Origin: Canna indica
Lineage: Eukaryota; Streptophyta; Magnoliopsida; Zingiberales; Cannaceae
NCBI GenBank assembly: GCA_034359265.1
Contig: CP136896.1
Coordinates: forward strand, 33,172,001 to 33,236,000
DNA length: 64,000 bases
Direction of reading: 5' to 3'
The position numbers and the translations under genes are program-made. The notes under the pieces are model-generated. The model saw nothing but the letters and a program-made list of their open reading frames with translations. It was not told the origin of the DNA and made no database searches. Below are positions 35,342 through 47,109 of the stretch, in pieces; position 1 is the first letter of the stretch, and every line of letters starts with the position of its first letter.

Positions 35342-37089
35342 TTATAATATCATAGATATTTAAATTTATTATTTTCCTCTTATGTGTGTGTTTGCGAGCC
35401 TAGCGGACTAGTTCGTGGTCGAGCCGAGTCGATTCATGGTCTGGAACGAGCTTGCGAGCTCGGGTAAGTAGGATATGAATTTTTAAATTTATGAATATTA
35501 GGCTTGAGTAGTTAAAAATATTTAATTTGATGTTGTGTGTGCATAATTATTAATTATGTTCATGTAGGTGTATTTAATTAATTGCTTATGATTTATTTTA
35601 GAATAAGTTTAATTGAGTTAAGTTAAGTTAGTGGGTTCGGGTTCGGCTTAAGGAGGATGCGGGTTGGATAAAGGGTTTAGAGGGGTTAGGGTTGAGGAGG
35701 GAGTATAACTCCCCTTGGCTTGTGGGTTCTATTTTTGGAGCCACCCAAAGTTGTGAGAAAGGAGAGCCAGTCGCCGAGCCGACCAGCCCCCTTTCCTCTT
35801 CCCCTTGGAGCCGCCGCCGCCACCCACAGCGGAGCCGCAGCCAGCCGTCGCCAGCCTTCTCTTCTTCTTCTCCTCCTCTTCTATTCCCTGTGGAGCCGAG
35901 CTGAGGGAGGCGCTGCCCTGAGCCGAGCCGCCCCCTCTTGCTTTTTCCCTTCCCCTTGGAGCCGGCAGCTTGGGAGGAGCCGCCGCCTGCCCCTTCCTCT
36001 TTGCGGGATTGAGCCGCCGGATTTCGGAGCCAAAATCGGAGGCTGTCGATTGGATTTTCTTCTCCAATCTTTTTCCAAATTAAGGTGAGTGGTTTTATCC
36101 CTCCTCCTCGGGTTTTCTACGAATTTCTTGAAGCCGCTTTTGGGGGCTTCATGTTCTTGATGTTCTTTTGATGTTCTTGATCTATTTCTTGGTGAATTTT
36201 TGGATTCCTGTCGTGCTTTGTGTGAGTTGTACTTGAGGAGGCCCTAAACCCTCCCCTAAGAGGTTCGGCAGCCCTAGGATGACCCTAGGGGTGCTCGGCC
36301 AAGGGGGGAAACAAGGACACCCTCAAGGTATTCGATGGAAGCCCGAATGAGTTTCTTGTTTCCTTTGATATGAAATCTTGATCTATTCTCCAAATTTGAG
36401 ATTCTTGATTATGAGTTTCTTATTTAGAATTAAATCTTTGATTTTTGGGTAGAAATCATGTGGTAGGATTAAGATCTCGATAATGACTAATTAGGAGTTC
36501 TTGAGAAGGGGGTTCTTGATCTTAATGCTTGATGAAAAGCATGATTTCAGTGAATTAATTCCTGAGAATAGTATTATGTCCTAATGGTTAATTTCTGTTA
36601 ATTTTTTAATTTAATTCTATAAGTATGCTGAAATTGCATGTTGCTGGAATTGTATGTTGAGATGATGAATCTGTGCTGATTTTTATTTGTTGCTGTGATA
36701 TGTGTATATGTGTGAATATAGTCGTGTAACCTATCGTTTCGATCATAAAACATAGGTTGGGAACATAGGATACCCTTTGGAGACTAGATTCGGGTTAGAC
36801 ACATCAGTTCTAGGCAGAACAGTAACCTAAAGCAAAACCCTAAAACAAAACCTTAATCATGGTGATCTAAATTTTAATTATATAATTAAAATTAGGTTAA
36901 TGGTGAGCATAATTTGTTATGAATCAACTTATAAGGTATTAATGAAATAAAACCACACGGGTTCATGACATTACGGATAGGGTTCGGGTTGGAGTGTTGG
37001 GATGCTTCATATGAGGACACCCCTTGGACACTGAAGGAGAGTCTTGACTTAGGTCATGATGCGCCATATCCTTGTGACTGGCGGAGCGG
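35342..37089 (+). mobile_element. Family B gypsy LTR, truncated by a minus-strand gypsy
   Basis: Homologous to 610-~2235: TATAATATCATAG start, GTTCGTGGTCGAG, GC-rich leader (35745-36060), donor-like AAG|GTGAGTGG at 36085, GAGGCCCTAAACCCTCCCC. Ends at GGCGGAGCGG, where the next LTR starts. The remaining ~980 bases of the family are absent. GC-rich ORFs at 35692-36088 are in the leader and not supported as genes. Confidence 0.85.
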
Positions 37090-37408
37090 TGTCACGCCCC
37101 AGCTCAGGGTCGTGTGATTGGCCAGGGTCTATTTCCTACCATGAAGCCTACCACATACACTGAATAACAAAATACAGAGAATACACACTAACCAGAAAAC
37201 ATATGAGTAAAAGAACAACAATGCAAACTTTTATTTAATTTTAAAGAAGGTTCAACAGTTTTAAAAGAGTTGCAAAACAAACCAACTATTAAGAACAACT
37301 CGAGTTAAAGTCAAATATATGTTTTTCAAATTAACATCTCTCAGTGTATAAAAAAAACACAACCCTAGACATCACGACTACGACTACTGGACGCTGCTAC
37401 GAGATCTA
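37090..37408 (-). repeat. Gypsy LTR, minus strand, part 1
   Basis: TGTCACGCCCCAGCTCAGGG is the complement of the 3' end of gypsy-1-like LTRs (GGGGTGTGACA). It continues at 45409 after the copia B insertion. Confidence 0.85.
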
Positions 37409-37737
37409 TGTTGGCTTAAGGGTTTCTCTCAAGCTTCGATCTTCATTTTGATGATAACAAACATATATTTAATCTATGTGTGAAGTTTTGAATTCAGGTT
37501 GAGGTTGCGATAAGCATGCAAACTTCGTTCGGAGAAACGAAATAAATGATCGTCAAGAATCGATAGAAAAAGAACGTCAAAGAAAGGCTCAGGCATAGAC
37601 TAAGTAGATGTCTTGTAATATACCCCTAGGACGATCTTATCCCAAGCCTAATTGTAAGGTTATGCAAGTTAGAACTTGGCAACTAAACCTATGAAAAAAC
37701 ATGTAACAAATATAAAGAAAAAATCAGCCTCGGCCTG

Positions 37738-38045
37738 AGTTTGGTCGACCGGTCGATCGACCGAACGAGGTAGAAGAATTGGCAGTAGCCTTGTCGGTCG
37801 ATCGGATGGTCGACGAATGATGCCACAAAATGGCAGTAGCCAATAAGTCGACCTGCCGGTCGACCGAAGATGGTGAAAAAATGGCAGAGGGCTACGTTGA
37901 TCAATCGGTCGGTCGACCGACCAATGCCAAAAATTGGCAGAAGGTGCTTCGATCGACCGATCGGTTGACCGGATTGCGGATCATTGAACTCGCGACTCGT
38001 TCGGTCGACCCGTCGATCGGTCGGTCGACCGACGATCAATTGGCA
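37738..38045. repeat. TCGACCGA palindrome array in copia B U3
   Basis: Five to six ~55-bp degenerate repeats, each combining GGTCGACCGATCGATCGACC-like palindromes with ATGCCAAAAATTGGCAG, ending ~60 bp before the TATA box. Sister arrays: 44333-44665, 28745-28880, 34735-34880, 24355-24510, 27580-27720, 46183-46300. Confidence 0.85.
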
Positions 38046-38108
38046 AGCGACCGAACGACGAAAATGACTAGTTTTTCGACCGTTGAATAGCCCGTTCGGT
38101 TGAGGGGT

Positions 38109-38116
38109 TATAAATA
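38109..38116 (+). promoter_or_regulatory. TATA box, copia B LTR
   Basis: TATAAATA in GGGGTTATAAATACCC, downstream of the palindrome array. The U3/R border is inferred to lie ~30 bases further on. Confidence 0.7.
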
Positions 38117-38786
38117 CCCTTCACCTAACTCCTTTAAGACTTCTTAGAAACTTAATTAAGCATTAAAAGGAGATATTTGAGCCTTATTAAGTTTGATTTG
38201 CTGCGCCCTGATTCTTTAGCCAACATTCTTCTTCAAGCGCCCATTCTTCCTCAACTCTGCTGCGATTCAAGTTCATCTACTGGCAAGTTGGAGGCTTGAA
38301 GGTTTGGGAAAAGAGCATTGATTCTTCTTTCAATTCTTAGCTCTTTTTCATTGTATTTAAAGAGTTGTTTTAAACTTGTTTTCACCCGTAATAGCTTGCT
38401 AGGTGTGCTAGAGAAACACTTAGGGGTAGGCTTTGTAGATTTATGTTTTGCCTAGGTGAATATGTTTGAGGTATTCTCAAAGAGGTGAGAATTGTGTCCT
38501 CAGTTGTATTCAAAGGGAAACACAAGTTCTATAAAGTAATTGGTTAGAAATGCTTGGTGAGGAGCCAATGTAGTGGAGTAGGCGGTTGGCTGAACCACTA
38601 TCTTTCATCGTGTTAGCATTGCCTTGATTGTTTACTTATCGTTGTGCTTGACATTTGATAGCAAACATCATTAAGTTATATTTTCATGTGATAGAAGTTG
38701 AAATTAAGCAAAAAGGGAAATTGATTAAATAATAAAAGGACACACACTATTCAACCCCCCCTTCTAGTGTGGGATTTCATCCAACA

Positions 38787-38800
38787 ATTGGTATCAGAGC
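38787..38800 (+). other. Primer binding site of copia B
   Basis: ATTGGTATCAGAGC, initiator Met-tRNA complement, directly after the 5' LTR. Confidence 0.92.
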
Positions 38801-38843
38801 AAAGTCGTAGGATAAGATTTAACCATCTTCTCTACAAATTAAG

Positions 38844-40474
38844 ATGTCGAGTGAAATCCAACTTGTTGAAGGGTCCTCTACTCATACTCCACCACTATTC
38901 GATGGAAACAACTATGCCTACTGGAAGATTCGTATGAATGGCTTCTTACAATCTCTAGGCATGGATGTATGGAGGTAATTCAAGTAGAGTATAAGCAACC
39001 CACTAAGGACATGGATGAGTGGGACCAAGAAGAGATTAAACTCTTTATTGCTAATTCAAAGGCCGTCAATGCATTATATTGCGGCCTATCAATTAATGAG
39101 TTCAATAGGATTTCTACTTGTAAGTCCGCATATGAACTATGGAAGGTCCAAGAGACTACACATGAAGGAACTTCACAAGTAAAGGAATCTAAGATAAACC
39201 TACTCATGCATGATTATGAAATGTTTAAAATATTATCGCATGAATCCATTGATGCCATGTATGCTATATTTCAAAATATTACAAATGGATTAGCTAACCT
39301 TGGCAGAAAGATAAGGGAAGAGGAGAAGGTAAGGAAGCTCCTTCGTTTCCTTCCAAAAGCTTGGGAGCCCTAGGTCATAGCAATCATGGAAGCAAAAGAC
39401 ATAAGCACCTTGAAGATCACCGAGCTCATTGGGTCTCTCATGACACATGAGACCCATATGAAGCAATATAAGGAGGAAGATGCTCCCAAAGGCAAGACCA
39501 TTGCCTTAAAAGCATCACACCGAGTAGAAGAATCCTCATCATCCGAGGAAGAGACGGATGACTTTGAGGAAATGGCGATGTTGGCAGGGAGATTTATGAG
39601 CTTCATGAGAGGAGGCATGAGAAAGGGAAGAGGAAGCTACACATGCTACCATTGCAACAAGGCTGGGCATCTAAGGAAGGATTGCCCACTTCTCAAGATG
39701 GCTTCCACCTCTAACCCTCACAAAAAGGACAAATACAAGAACAATAAGAAGGCAATGATGGCTTTGTAGGAGGAAAGCAAGGCTTCATCGAGTGAAGAAG
39801 ACTCAAATAGTGAAAAGGCAAATCTTTTCTTGATGGCAAATGATGATGAGGTAAGATTTACTTTTGGTGAGCTTTCTTTTCCTCAAGAACAACTAGAAAA
39901 TGAATTTGATCAAATACATGATGAATTCAATGCTATTGGAAGAAAATTTAAAGAGCTTAAAAAGGACAATAAATCTTTAGAGCTAGAAAATGTTAGTTTA
40001 TTACTTTCATGCAATGCTTTAAGGAAAGAAGTAGATACCCTTAAGGAAGAGAAAGATGACCTAGAAAAGGCTAAGAAGGACTTAGAAAGTGGCAACAAAA
40101 AATTAGAAGATGAAAATAAGTATTTAAGTGATCTAGTAGAGCATTTGAATGATAGCATGCTAACATTCAAAAAGGAACTTTGCATGCTTAATGAAAAGAT
40201 GACAACCCTACAAAATGCCATGCCTAAGGTTGTCCATAAAAAGAAATTATCACACTTCCATGCTCACACACATAATAGAAGGAAATTTAATGGAAATTGT
40301 TTTTCTTGTGGCATATTTGGCCATACGGCTAAGGATTGTGCTTTGAGGAGGAACCCACATGCTAGATTTACTTGGATTCCTAAAATGACTAACACTCAAG
40401 GACCCAAGAAAATTTGGGTACCTAAAATAGTTTCTTCTCCTTTTGTAGATGGAGAAGCATCCTCAAGCAAGTAG
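38844..40474 (+). pseudogene. gag: gag of copia B (frameshift, stops)
   Basis: Encoded the structural protein. The ATG at 38844 begins MSSEIQLVEG, then FDGNNYAYWKIRMNGFL, the copia gag N-terminal signature. A single-base frame loss near 38975 shifts to the frame that continues to 40474. The UBN2-type gag domain follows (AYELWKVQETTHEGTSQVKE; LLRFLPKAWEP), a TAG at 39370, a first knuckle CYHCNKAGHLRKDC (~39647-39688), a TAG at 39767, a long coiled coil (~39900-40215), a second knuckle CFSCGIFGHTAKDC (~40300-40341) and WIPK/WVPK motifs. The two knuckles and the coiled coil between them fit SIRE-like copia. Confidence 0.9.
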
Positions 40475-43400
40475 AAGCACTTGGATATTGGATACTGGTT
40501 GCTCAAAGCACATGACGGGCGATATCAACTTATTTGCAACCCTATCAAGCAAAGATGATGGACATGTAACATTTGGAGACAATGCCAAAGGTAAGATTGT
40601 TGGCATAGGTGATATAGGTATTCTTCCTTACCCATGCATTAAGAATGCTTTATTAGTTGATGGGTTAAAACATAACTTGATTAGCATATAACAATTGTGT
40701 GACAATGGATATGTAATTGTTTTTGAAGCATCTAATTGAGTGCACCTTCCAATGACATCATGTTTATTGGAAATAGGCAAGGAAATGTCTACACATTAGA
40801 TTTAAATGTCTTGCCTAATCGCCATGTTAGATGCTTAGTTGCCATGGAAAATGGTTCTTAGTTGTGGCATAGAAGGTTAGGACATGCTAGCATGAGCCTC
40901 ATCTAAGAAATATCTAAGAAAGAATTAGTTAAAGGATTGCCCAAAATAAAATTTGAAAAAGACAAACTTTGTGATGCATGTCAACTAGGTAAGCAAGTTA
41001 AATCCTTGTTTCATAGCATTAATCAAGTTAGTACATCTAGAATTCTTGAGCTTGTGCACATGGATCTTTTTGGTCCATGTGATGTAGCTAGTCTAGGAGG
41101 AAAACTATATTGCTATGTATTAGTTGATGATTTTTCTAGATTTGCATGGGTTTTCTTTTTAGCTAAGAAAAATGTTTGAGTTTTTCAAAAATTTTACTAA
41201 GAAAGTTACAAATGAGAAAGGGGTTTCAATTTTAAAAATTAGAAGTGATAATGGAGGAGAGTTTAAAAATGAAATTTTTTCCGAATTTTGTGATGATTTA
41301 GGTATTGAACATACCTTTTCCTCCCCTAGGACCCCTCAACAAAATGGGGTGGTTGAGAGAAAGAATAGAACTTTACAAGAGATGGCTAGGACCATGCTGT
41401 GTGAAAATAATTTGCCTAAGTATTTTTGGGTCGAAGCCATAAATACCTATTGTTATGTGCTTAATCGCATTTTATTAAGACCTAAAATCAAGAAAAAACA
41501 CCCTTTGAGCTTTCGAATGGTATAATCCCAAATGTTTCATCTTAAACACTAAGGAGCATTTAGAAAAATTTGATTCTAAATCCGTTGAAGGGATTTTCCT
41601 AGGTTACTCCATTAATTCTAAAGGCATATAGAGTATACAATCGTAGAACCATGATTGTTGTAGAATCTATGCATGTCACGTTGAATGAAACTAATGATTC
41701 TTCTAGAAATGTGAAGATTGTAAATATAGGTGAGGAACTTGAGGACCTCACACTTCATTACAAAGATGTGGAGGATGAAGATAATAAGGAAATACAACAT
41801 GAAGAACCATCATCCACAACTCTACCTCAAGTTGAAGATGAGGAAGAAGAAGCTCTACCACCACTCCCCAAAGGATATCGGTTGATAAGGGATCATCTAA
41901 TGGATCAAGTCATTGGAGAACCATCAACTGAAGTGGTAACACGCTCTAAACTCAAGAATATTTGTCAATATGTAGCATTTATATCTCAAGTAGAGCCTAA
42001 GAACTTTAAGGAAGCAATAGAAGATGAGTTTTGGGTACTAGCTATGCAAGAAGAACTCAACCAATTTGCTAGAAATGATGTATGGGACTTAGTACCTAGA
42101 CCTAGTGAACAAACTATAATTGGGACTAAATGGGTATTTAGAAATAAGTTAGATGAAGGAGGATTAGTCATTAGAAACAAAGCTAGGTTAGTGGCACAAG
42201 GGTACAATCAACAAGAAGAGATAGATTATAATGAAACTTATGCTCCAGTAGCTAGATTAGAAGCAATTAGGATGCTTTTAGCATTTGCTAGTTTTAAAGG
42301 CTTTAAACTTTTTTCAAATGGATGTTAAAAGAGCATTCTTAAATGGTTTCATCAATGAAGAACTATATGTTGAACAACCCACCGAATTTGAAAGTTTTGA
42401 GTTTCCAAACGATGTTTTCAAACTTAAAAAAGCATTATATGGTTTAAAATAAGCCCCTAGGGCATGGTATGAAAGGCTTTCAAATTTTTTAATTGAACAA
42501 GGATTTAATGTTGGAAAAGCCGATGTTTCACTGTTTATTAAACATCATGAAAATGATATTTTATTAGTTCAAATTTATGTTGATGACATAATTTTTGGTG
42601 CTACTAATGAAACTCTTTGTAAGTGGTTTGCTAAGTGTATGCAATATGAGTTTGAGATGAGCATGATGGGAGAGCTCTCCTTCATGCTTGGTCTCCAAAT
42701 CAAGCAAACCAACAAAGGAATCTTCATCAATTAATCCAAGTACACAAAGGAGCTCATCAAAAGGTTTGGGTTGAATGAAGCCAAGATAGCTTCTACACCA
42801 ATGAGCACATCTATCAAGCTTGAAAAAGATGAAGATGGTGTCAAAGTCGATGAAAAATGATATCGAGGTATGATTGGTAGTCTTCTTTACTTAACCGTAA
42901 GTAGACCCGATATCATGTTTAGAATTTGTGCATGTGCTAGGTTTCAATCTTACCCTAGAATGTCTCATTTAAGTGCGGTCAAACGCATATTGAGATATTT
43001 GAAGGGCACGGTTGACTTAGGATTATGGTATCCATGTCATACATCTTTTGATTTAATTGGTTTTTTGGACGTGGATTTTGCCGGGTGTAAAGTAGATAGA
43101 AAAAGCACTAATGGGTATTGTCAATTCTTAGGAGTGAGTCTTGTTCCTTGGTTCTCAAAGAAACAAAACTCAGTTGCACTTTCAACTACCAAAGCGGAAT
43201 ACATTGCTGCGGCTAGTTGTTGTGCACAAGTCCTATGGATTTAAGTATTCTTGCATACCTATTCATTGTGATAATACTGGTGCAATAAATTTAACAAAGA
43301 ATCCTATTTTACACTCTAGGACTAAGCATATTGATCTAAGGCATCATTTTCTTATAGATAATGTGACTAAGGGAAATATATCGGTAGAATTTGTATCCAC

Positions 43401-43500
43401 CGACAAACAACTTGCCGATATGTTTACAAAACCCTTGGTTGAAGAAAGCTTCACAAACTTAAGGGTGCAATTAGGGATTTATGTTTTTCCTAGTGGTTAA
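40449..43500 (+). pseudogene. pol: pol of copia B (multiple frameshifts)
   Basis: Order protease, integrase, reverse transcriptase, RNase H, as in copia. Protease is WILDTGCSKHMTG (~40480-40520). The integrase finger region has LWHRRLGHAS and CDACQLGKQ (~40860-41000), and the core continues through HMDLFGPC, VLVDDFSR, SDNGGEF and TPQQNGVVERKNRTL (41050-41370). Reverse transcriptase spans ~41990-42760, with GTKWVFRNKLDEGG, NKARLVAQGYNQ and YVDD at 42576-42587. RNase H includes ADMFTKPL, ending at 43500. Frame changes occur near 40475, 40690-40930, 41170, 41525-41650, 42310 and 43240. Several stops fall in otherwise conserved motifs (for example within YGLK-APRAW). Confidence 0.93.
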
Positions 43501-43986
43501 GATGTTCTTTTTCAAAACATATATGGTTTCGAAAATTTGCATTCTATATAGTGTCATCACACTTATGTACTGCTCTATAATGGGGCTTTGCGACTTATTG
43601 ATGTTTGCCTTCTATAGGCTTACATTAATAGGAAGGACTATAGTGGTAGATGATACTTGGTTTTATGGCTTTCTTGGTTTTCATGATGACACTCATTAAT
43701 TGTACCTTAATTCTTACCCTTTTTGATGGATGTCAAAAGGGGGAGAAAGAGTAAGGTCACACTTGTTTTTATGATGCATATAGTTAGGGGGAGTTACAAA
43801 AATGATATGCACATTGATAGGGGGAGTATGCACATTGATAGGGGGAGCATATGTTGAGTTATATATATTTTTGTATTTGTTGAGTTTTATATCTTGAATG
43901 CCTTAACTCATGTATGCCTTAACTCAAACTCACAAAAAATATGCATATGCTTTCTTAAAATTCCATGTTATGTTTATCATCATCTA
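43501..43986 (+). other. Post-pol untranslated region of copia B
   Basis: No convincing gene. It contains reiterated purine runs AGGGGGAG, notably GATAGGGGGAG at 43816-43826 and 43837-43847, upstream of the true polypurine tract. The ORF at 43481-43699 lacks family features. Confidence 0.6.
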
Positions 43987-43998
43987 AAAGGGGGAGAT
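43987..43998 (+). other. Polypurine tract of copia B
   Basis: AAAGGGGGAGAT-type tract immediately before TGTTGG of the 3' LTR. Confidence 0.88.
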
Positions 43999-45408
43999 TG
44001 TTGGCTTAAGGGTTTCTCTCAAGCTTCGATCTTCATTTTGATGATAACAAACATATATTTATTCTATGTGTGAAGTTTTGAGTTCAGGTTGGGGTTGCGA
44101 TAATCATGCAAACTTCGTTCGTAGAAACGAAATAAACGATCATCAAGAATCGATAGAAAAAGAACGTCAAAGAATGGCTCGGGCATAGACTAAGTAGATG
44201 TCTTGCAATATACCCCTATGATGATATTATCCCAAGCCTAATTGTAAGGTTATCCAAGTTAGAACTTGGTAACTAAACCTATGAAAAAGAATGTAACAAA
44301 TATAAAGAGAAAATCAGCCTCAGCCAGAGTTCGGTCGACTGGTCGGTCGACCGAACGAGGCAGAAGAATTTGCAGTAGCCTTGTCGGTTTACCGGACGGT
44401 CGACTGAATGATGCCACGAAATGGAAGTAGCCAATCGGTCGACCGAAGATGGCAAAAAAATGGCAGAGGGCTACGTCGATCGATCGGTTGGTCGACCGAC
44501 CAATGCCAAAAATTGGCAAAAGGTGCTTCGATCGACCGATCGCTCGACTGAATTGCGGATCATTGAACTCGCGATTCATTTGGTCAACCCATCGATCGAC
44601 CGAACAATGCAATTAAGGCAGCGGTCTCGGACGATCGATCGGTCGATCGACCGACGATCGACAGACAAGTGACGGAACGACGACAACGGCTAGTTTTTTG
44701 ACCGTTGAACAGCGCGTTCGGTTGAGGGGTTATAAATACCCCTCACCTAACTCCTTTAAGACTTCTTAGACACTTAATTGAGCATTAAAAGGAGAGATTT
44801 GAGCCTTCTTAAGTTTGATTTTCTGCGCCCTGATTCTTTCGTCAACATTCTTCTTCAAGCGCCCATTCTTCCTCAACTCTGTTGCGATTCAAGTTCATCT
44901 ACTGGCAAGTTGGAGGCTTGAAGGCTTGGGAAAAGAGCATTGGTTCTTCTTTCAATTCTTAGCTCTTTTTCATTGTATTTGAAGAGTTGTTTTAAACTTG
45001 TTTTCACTTGTAATAGCTTGCTAGGTGTGCTAGAGAAACACTTAGGGGTAGACTTTGTAGATTTGTGTTTTGCCTAGGTGAATAGGTTTGAGGTATTCTC
45101 AAAGAGGTGAGAATTGTGTCCTCAGTTGTATTCAAAGGGAAACACAAGTTCTATAAAGTAATTGGTTAGAAATCCTTGGTGAGGAGCCAAGGTAGTGGAG
45201 TAGGCGGTTGGCCGAACCACTATATTTCATCGTGTTAGCATTGCCTTGATTGTTTACTTATCGTTGTGCTTGACATTTGATAGCAAACATCATTAAGTTA
45301 TATTTGCATGTGATAGAAGTTGAAATTAAGCAAAAAGAGAAATTGATTAAATAATAAAAGAACACACATTATTCAACCCCTCCTTCTAGTGTGGGATTTC
45401 ATCCAACA
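43999..45408 (+). repeat. 3' LTR of copia B
   Basis: Same start and end as the 5' LTR. Palindrome array 44333-44665 (with an extra CGATCGATCGGTCG stretch near 44630) and TATAAATA 44731-44738. Confidence 0.93.
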
Positions 45409-45838
45409 ATCCACGCCACTGCCTGCCCTCCAGCTGCACCATGAATCCAAGCCTCACCTCACTAGTCGGGCTCTACAAAAATAAGAGAAATAAACCGTGA
45501 GTCCACGTGGGATAGCTAGTCCCACCCACCTCGAGTCTACCATCAGCGTGGCCCACTGATGGAATCTCAAGACTCTCTGCCACCCGGGTCTAACACCTAG
45601 CGGGCTCGCTGGTGCAATCTCAAGACCCTAATCGCCCGCTGAGTCAAGCATTAGTCGTTTCGACCGTCCATGCTTCTCAGCCAACCATCGCAATCACAAT
45701 ACACAAGCAAAGTGTTCTAAAGTTTCCTTATTTAAAACCTTGGGCATCCACCCATATCCGGCCCCCTTATTCCGGGCCACATCAGCCACACACTAGTGCT
45801 CGCTGATTATTCCCTAGGTGTGAAACCTATCTTGTCTA
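45409..45838 (-). repeat. Gypsy LTR, minus strand, part 2
   Basis: Resumes the LTR interrupted at 37408. CCACGCCACTGCCTGCCCTC mirrors the GAGGGCAGAGG...GGCG region near 55000. Continues at 47110 after the solo copia LTR. Confidence 0.85.
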
Positions 45839-47109
45839 TGTTGGCCTAAGGTTTTCTACCTTGGTTTTAATCTCGGTTTTGATGATAACAAACATGGAAC
45901 TAATGTTTCATTGAGAAATATTTTCAGGTTCCATATCGGTTAGCGCTCGATGTCCTCGATCGGAAATATCGGAGAAATCGGAAAATCAGAAGGACATTGA
46001 TCGACACGTTCGGGTTCATCATGGAAATCTCTCAAAGTTCGATGTGTGCACCAAATACATCTTGGATGAATCTAAAGAACACATGGAAAGCTCTCCAAGT
46101 TGATGTACGTTGAAGGCCGAAACCCGGAAATGAAGCGCGCAAGAAGAAGGCTAAAAAAATCAAAAATTGGCAGTAGCCAATTCGGTCGACCAATCGGTCG
46201 ACCGAAGTGGGCCCAGAAGTGGTAGAATGTCATGGTCGCTTGGGCGGTCAATCCATCGGTCTACTGATGATCGACCGGCAAGCGATCGGTCGTCGCCAAC
46301 GGGGAGAAAAATGTCCATCGACGACACCTTGAGTTTGGGGGGTTATAAATACCCACCAAAAACTCTCCCCCAGCTAGTTGTTGATGCCTCTAAGCCTCAA
46401 AGAGCCACTCCTTGCATCTCTACAAGTACTTTTGAGCCATCTTTGCAAAGAACCCTAGCTTTGAGCCTAGAAACGTTGATATTGACTTTGAGCTTGCCTT
46501 GATTCATCTTCAAGTCATGAAGAGGAGCTAGGACATCTTGTTTGAGAGCTAAGTTTATATTGTTTATTATTTGCTCTCATTATTGTTGTATTTTGGTGTA
46601 TATTTCATTGTATGTGAGTTTGTGTAAACCTAGAGTGCTAGGTTGATTGAGTTGGTGGTTTCCTTGGTGTTAAGGCTTAAATCCACCATTGTAAACTTAG
46701 TTTACTAGGATTAGTTGAGTTGTCCCTTAGGTTGAGGTGAGAGAGTGCTCTCGGTAGGAAGGCGGGATACTTCCGGGTGTAGAAGTGCCTTCAGATTGAG
46801 AGCAGAGACTTTTAGGTGTAAAGTCCTCTTTGTAAGGGAAACGTTATAATCTAGTAAAGCTAAGTTTGGAAATCCTAAGTGGGGTGCTTAGGTAGTGGAG
46901 TAGGCATTGGGGCCGAACCATTATAAATACTTGTGTTAGCATTGTTTTCTTTCGGTATCGCATTGCTTATCTTTATTACTCGCTTTTGCATTTAGTCGTA
47001 CAATTGTGAATTGCCTAAGTAATTTAAGAAACAATTAAAATCATATTTAGGCTAATTTTATTAGTTAACACACTATTCACCCCCCTCTAGTGTGGTCATT
47101 TCACAAACA
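45839..47109 (+). mobile_element. Solo copia LTR (A-related family)
   Basis: TGTTGGCCTAAGG to CATTTCACAAACA, with perfect 5-bp duplication GTCTA at 45834-45838 and 47110-47114. Short palindrome cluster 46183-46300; TATAAATACC near 46344. No internal sequence. Confidence 0.95.

Larger units (their letters stand above)
37409..38786 (+). repeat. 5' LTR of copia B
   Basis: Starts TGTTGGCTTAAGGG and ends CATCCAACA. Palindrome array 37738-38045, TATAAATA 38109-38116. Very similar to 43999-45408, with scattered substitutions. Confidence 0.93.
37409..45408 (+). mobile_element. Copia B: full-length SIRE-like element
   Basis: Complete 8.0-kb structure: 5' LTR 37409-38786, primer site 38787-38800, gag 38844-40474, pol 40449-43500, polypurine tract 43987-43998, 3' LTR 43999-45408. 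Flanking copies ATCTA (37404-37408) and ATCCA (45409-45413) differ at one base. Inserted into a minus-strand gypsy LTR whose halves match across the junction. All enzymes are recognisable, but at least five frameshifts and several stops mean it is not autonomous now. Confidence 0.93.

Noticed and set aside
35692..36088. Overlapping GC-rich ORFs of 70-122 codons on both strands.
   Set aside because: Low-complexity Pro/Ser/Arg/Gly translations in the LTR leader. The related LTR at 610 has non-matching ORFs in the same place.
37738..38045. Regular palindromes with similar spacers look superficially like a CRISPR array.
   Set aside because: Units are degenerate, spacers are also repeats, the array lies in LTR U3 next to a TATA box, and the genome is a plant's.
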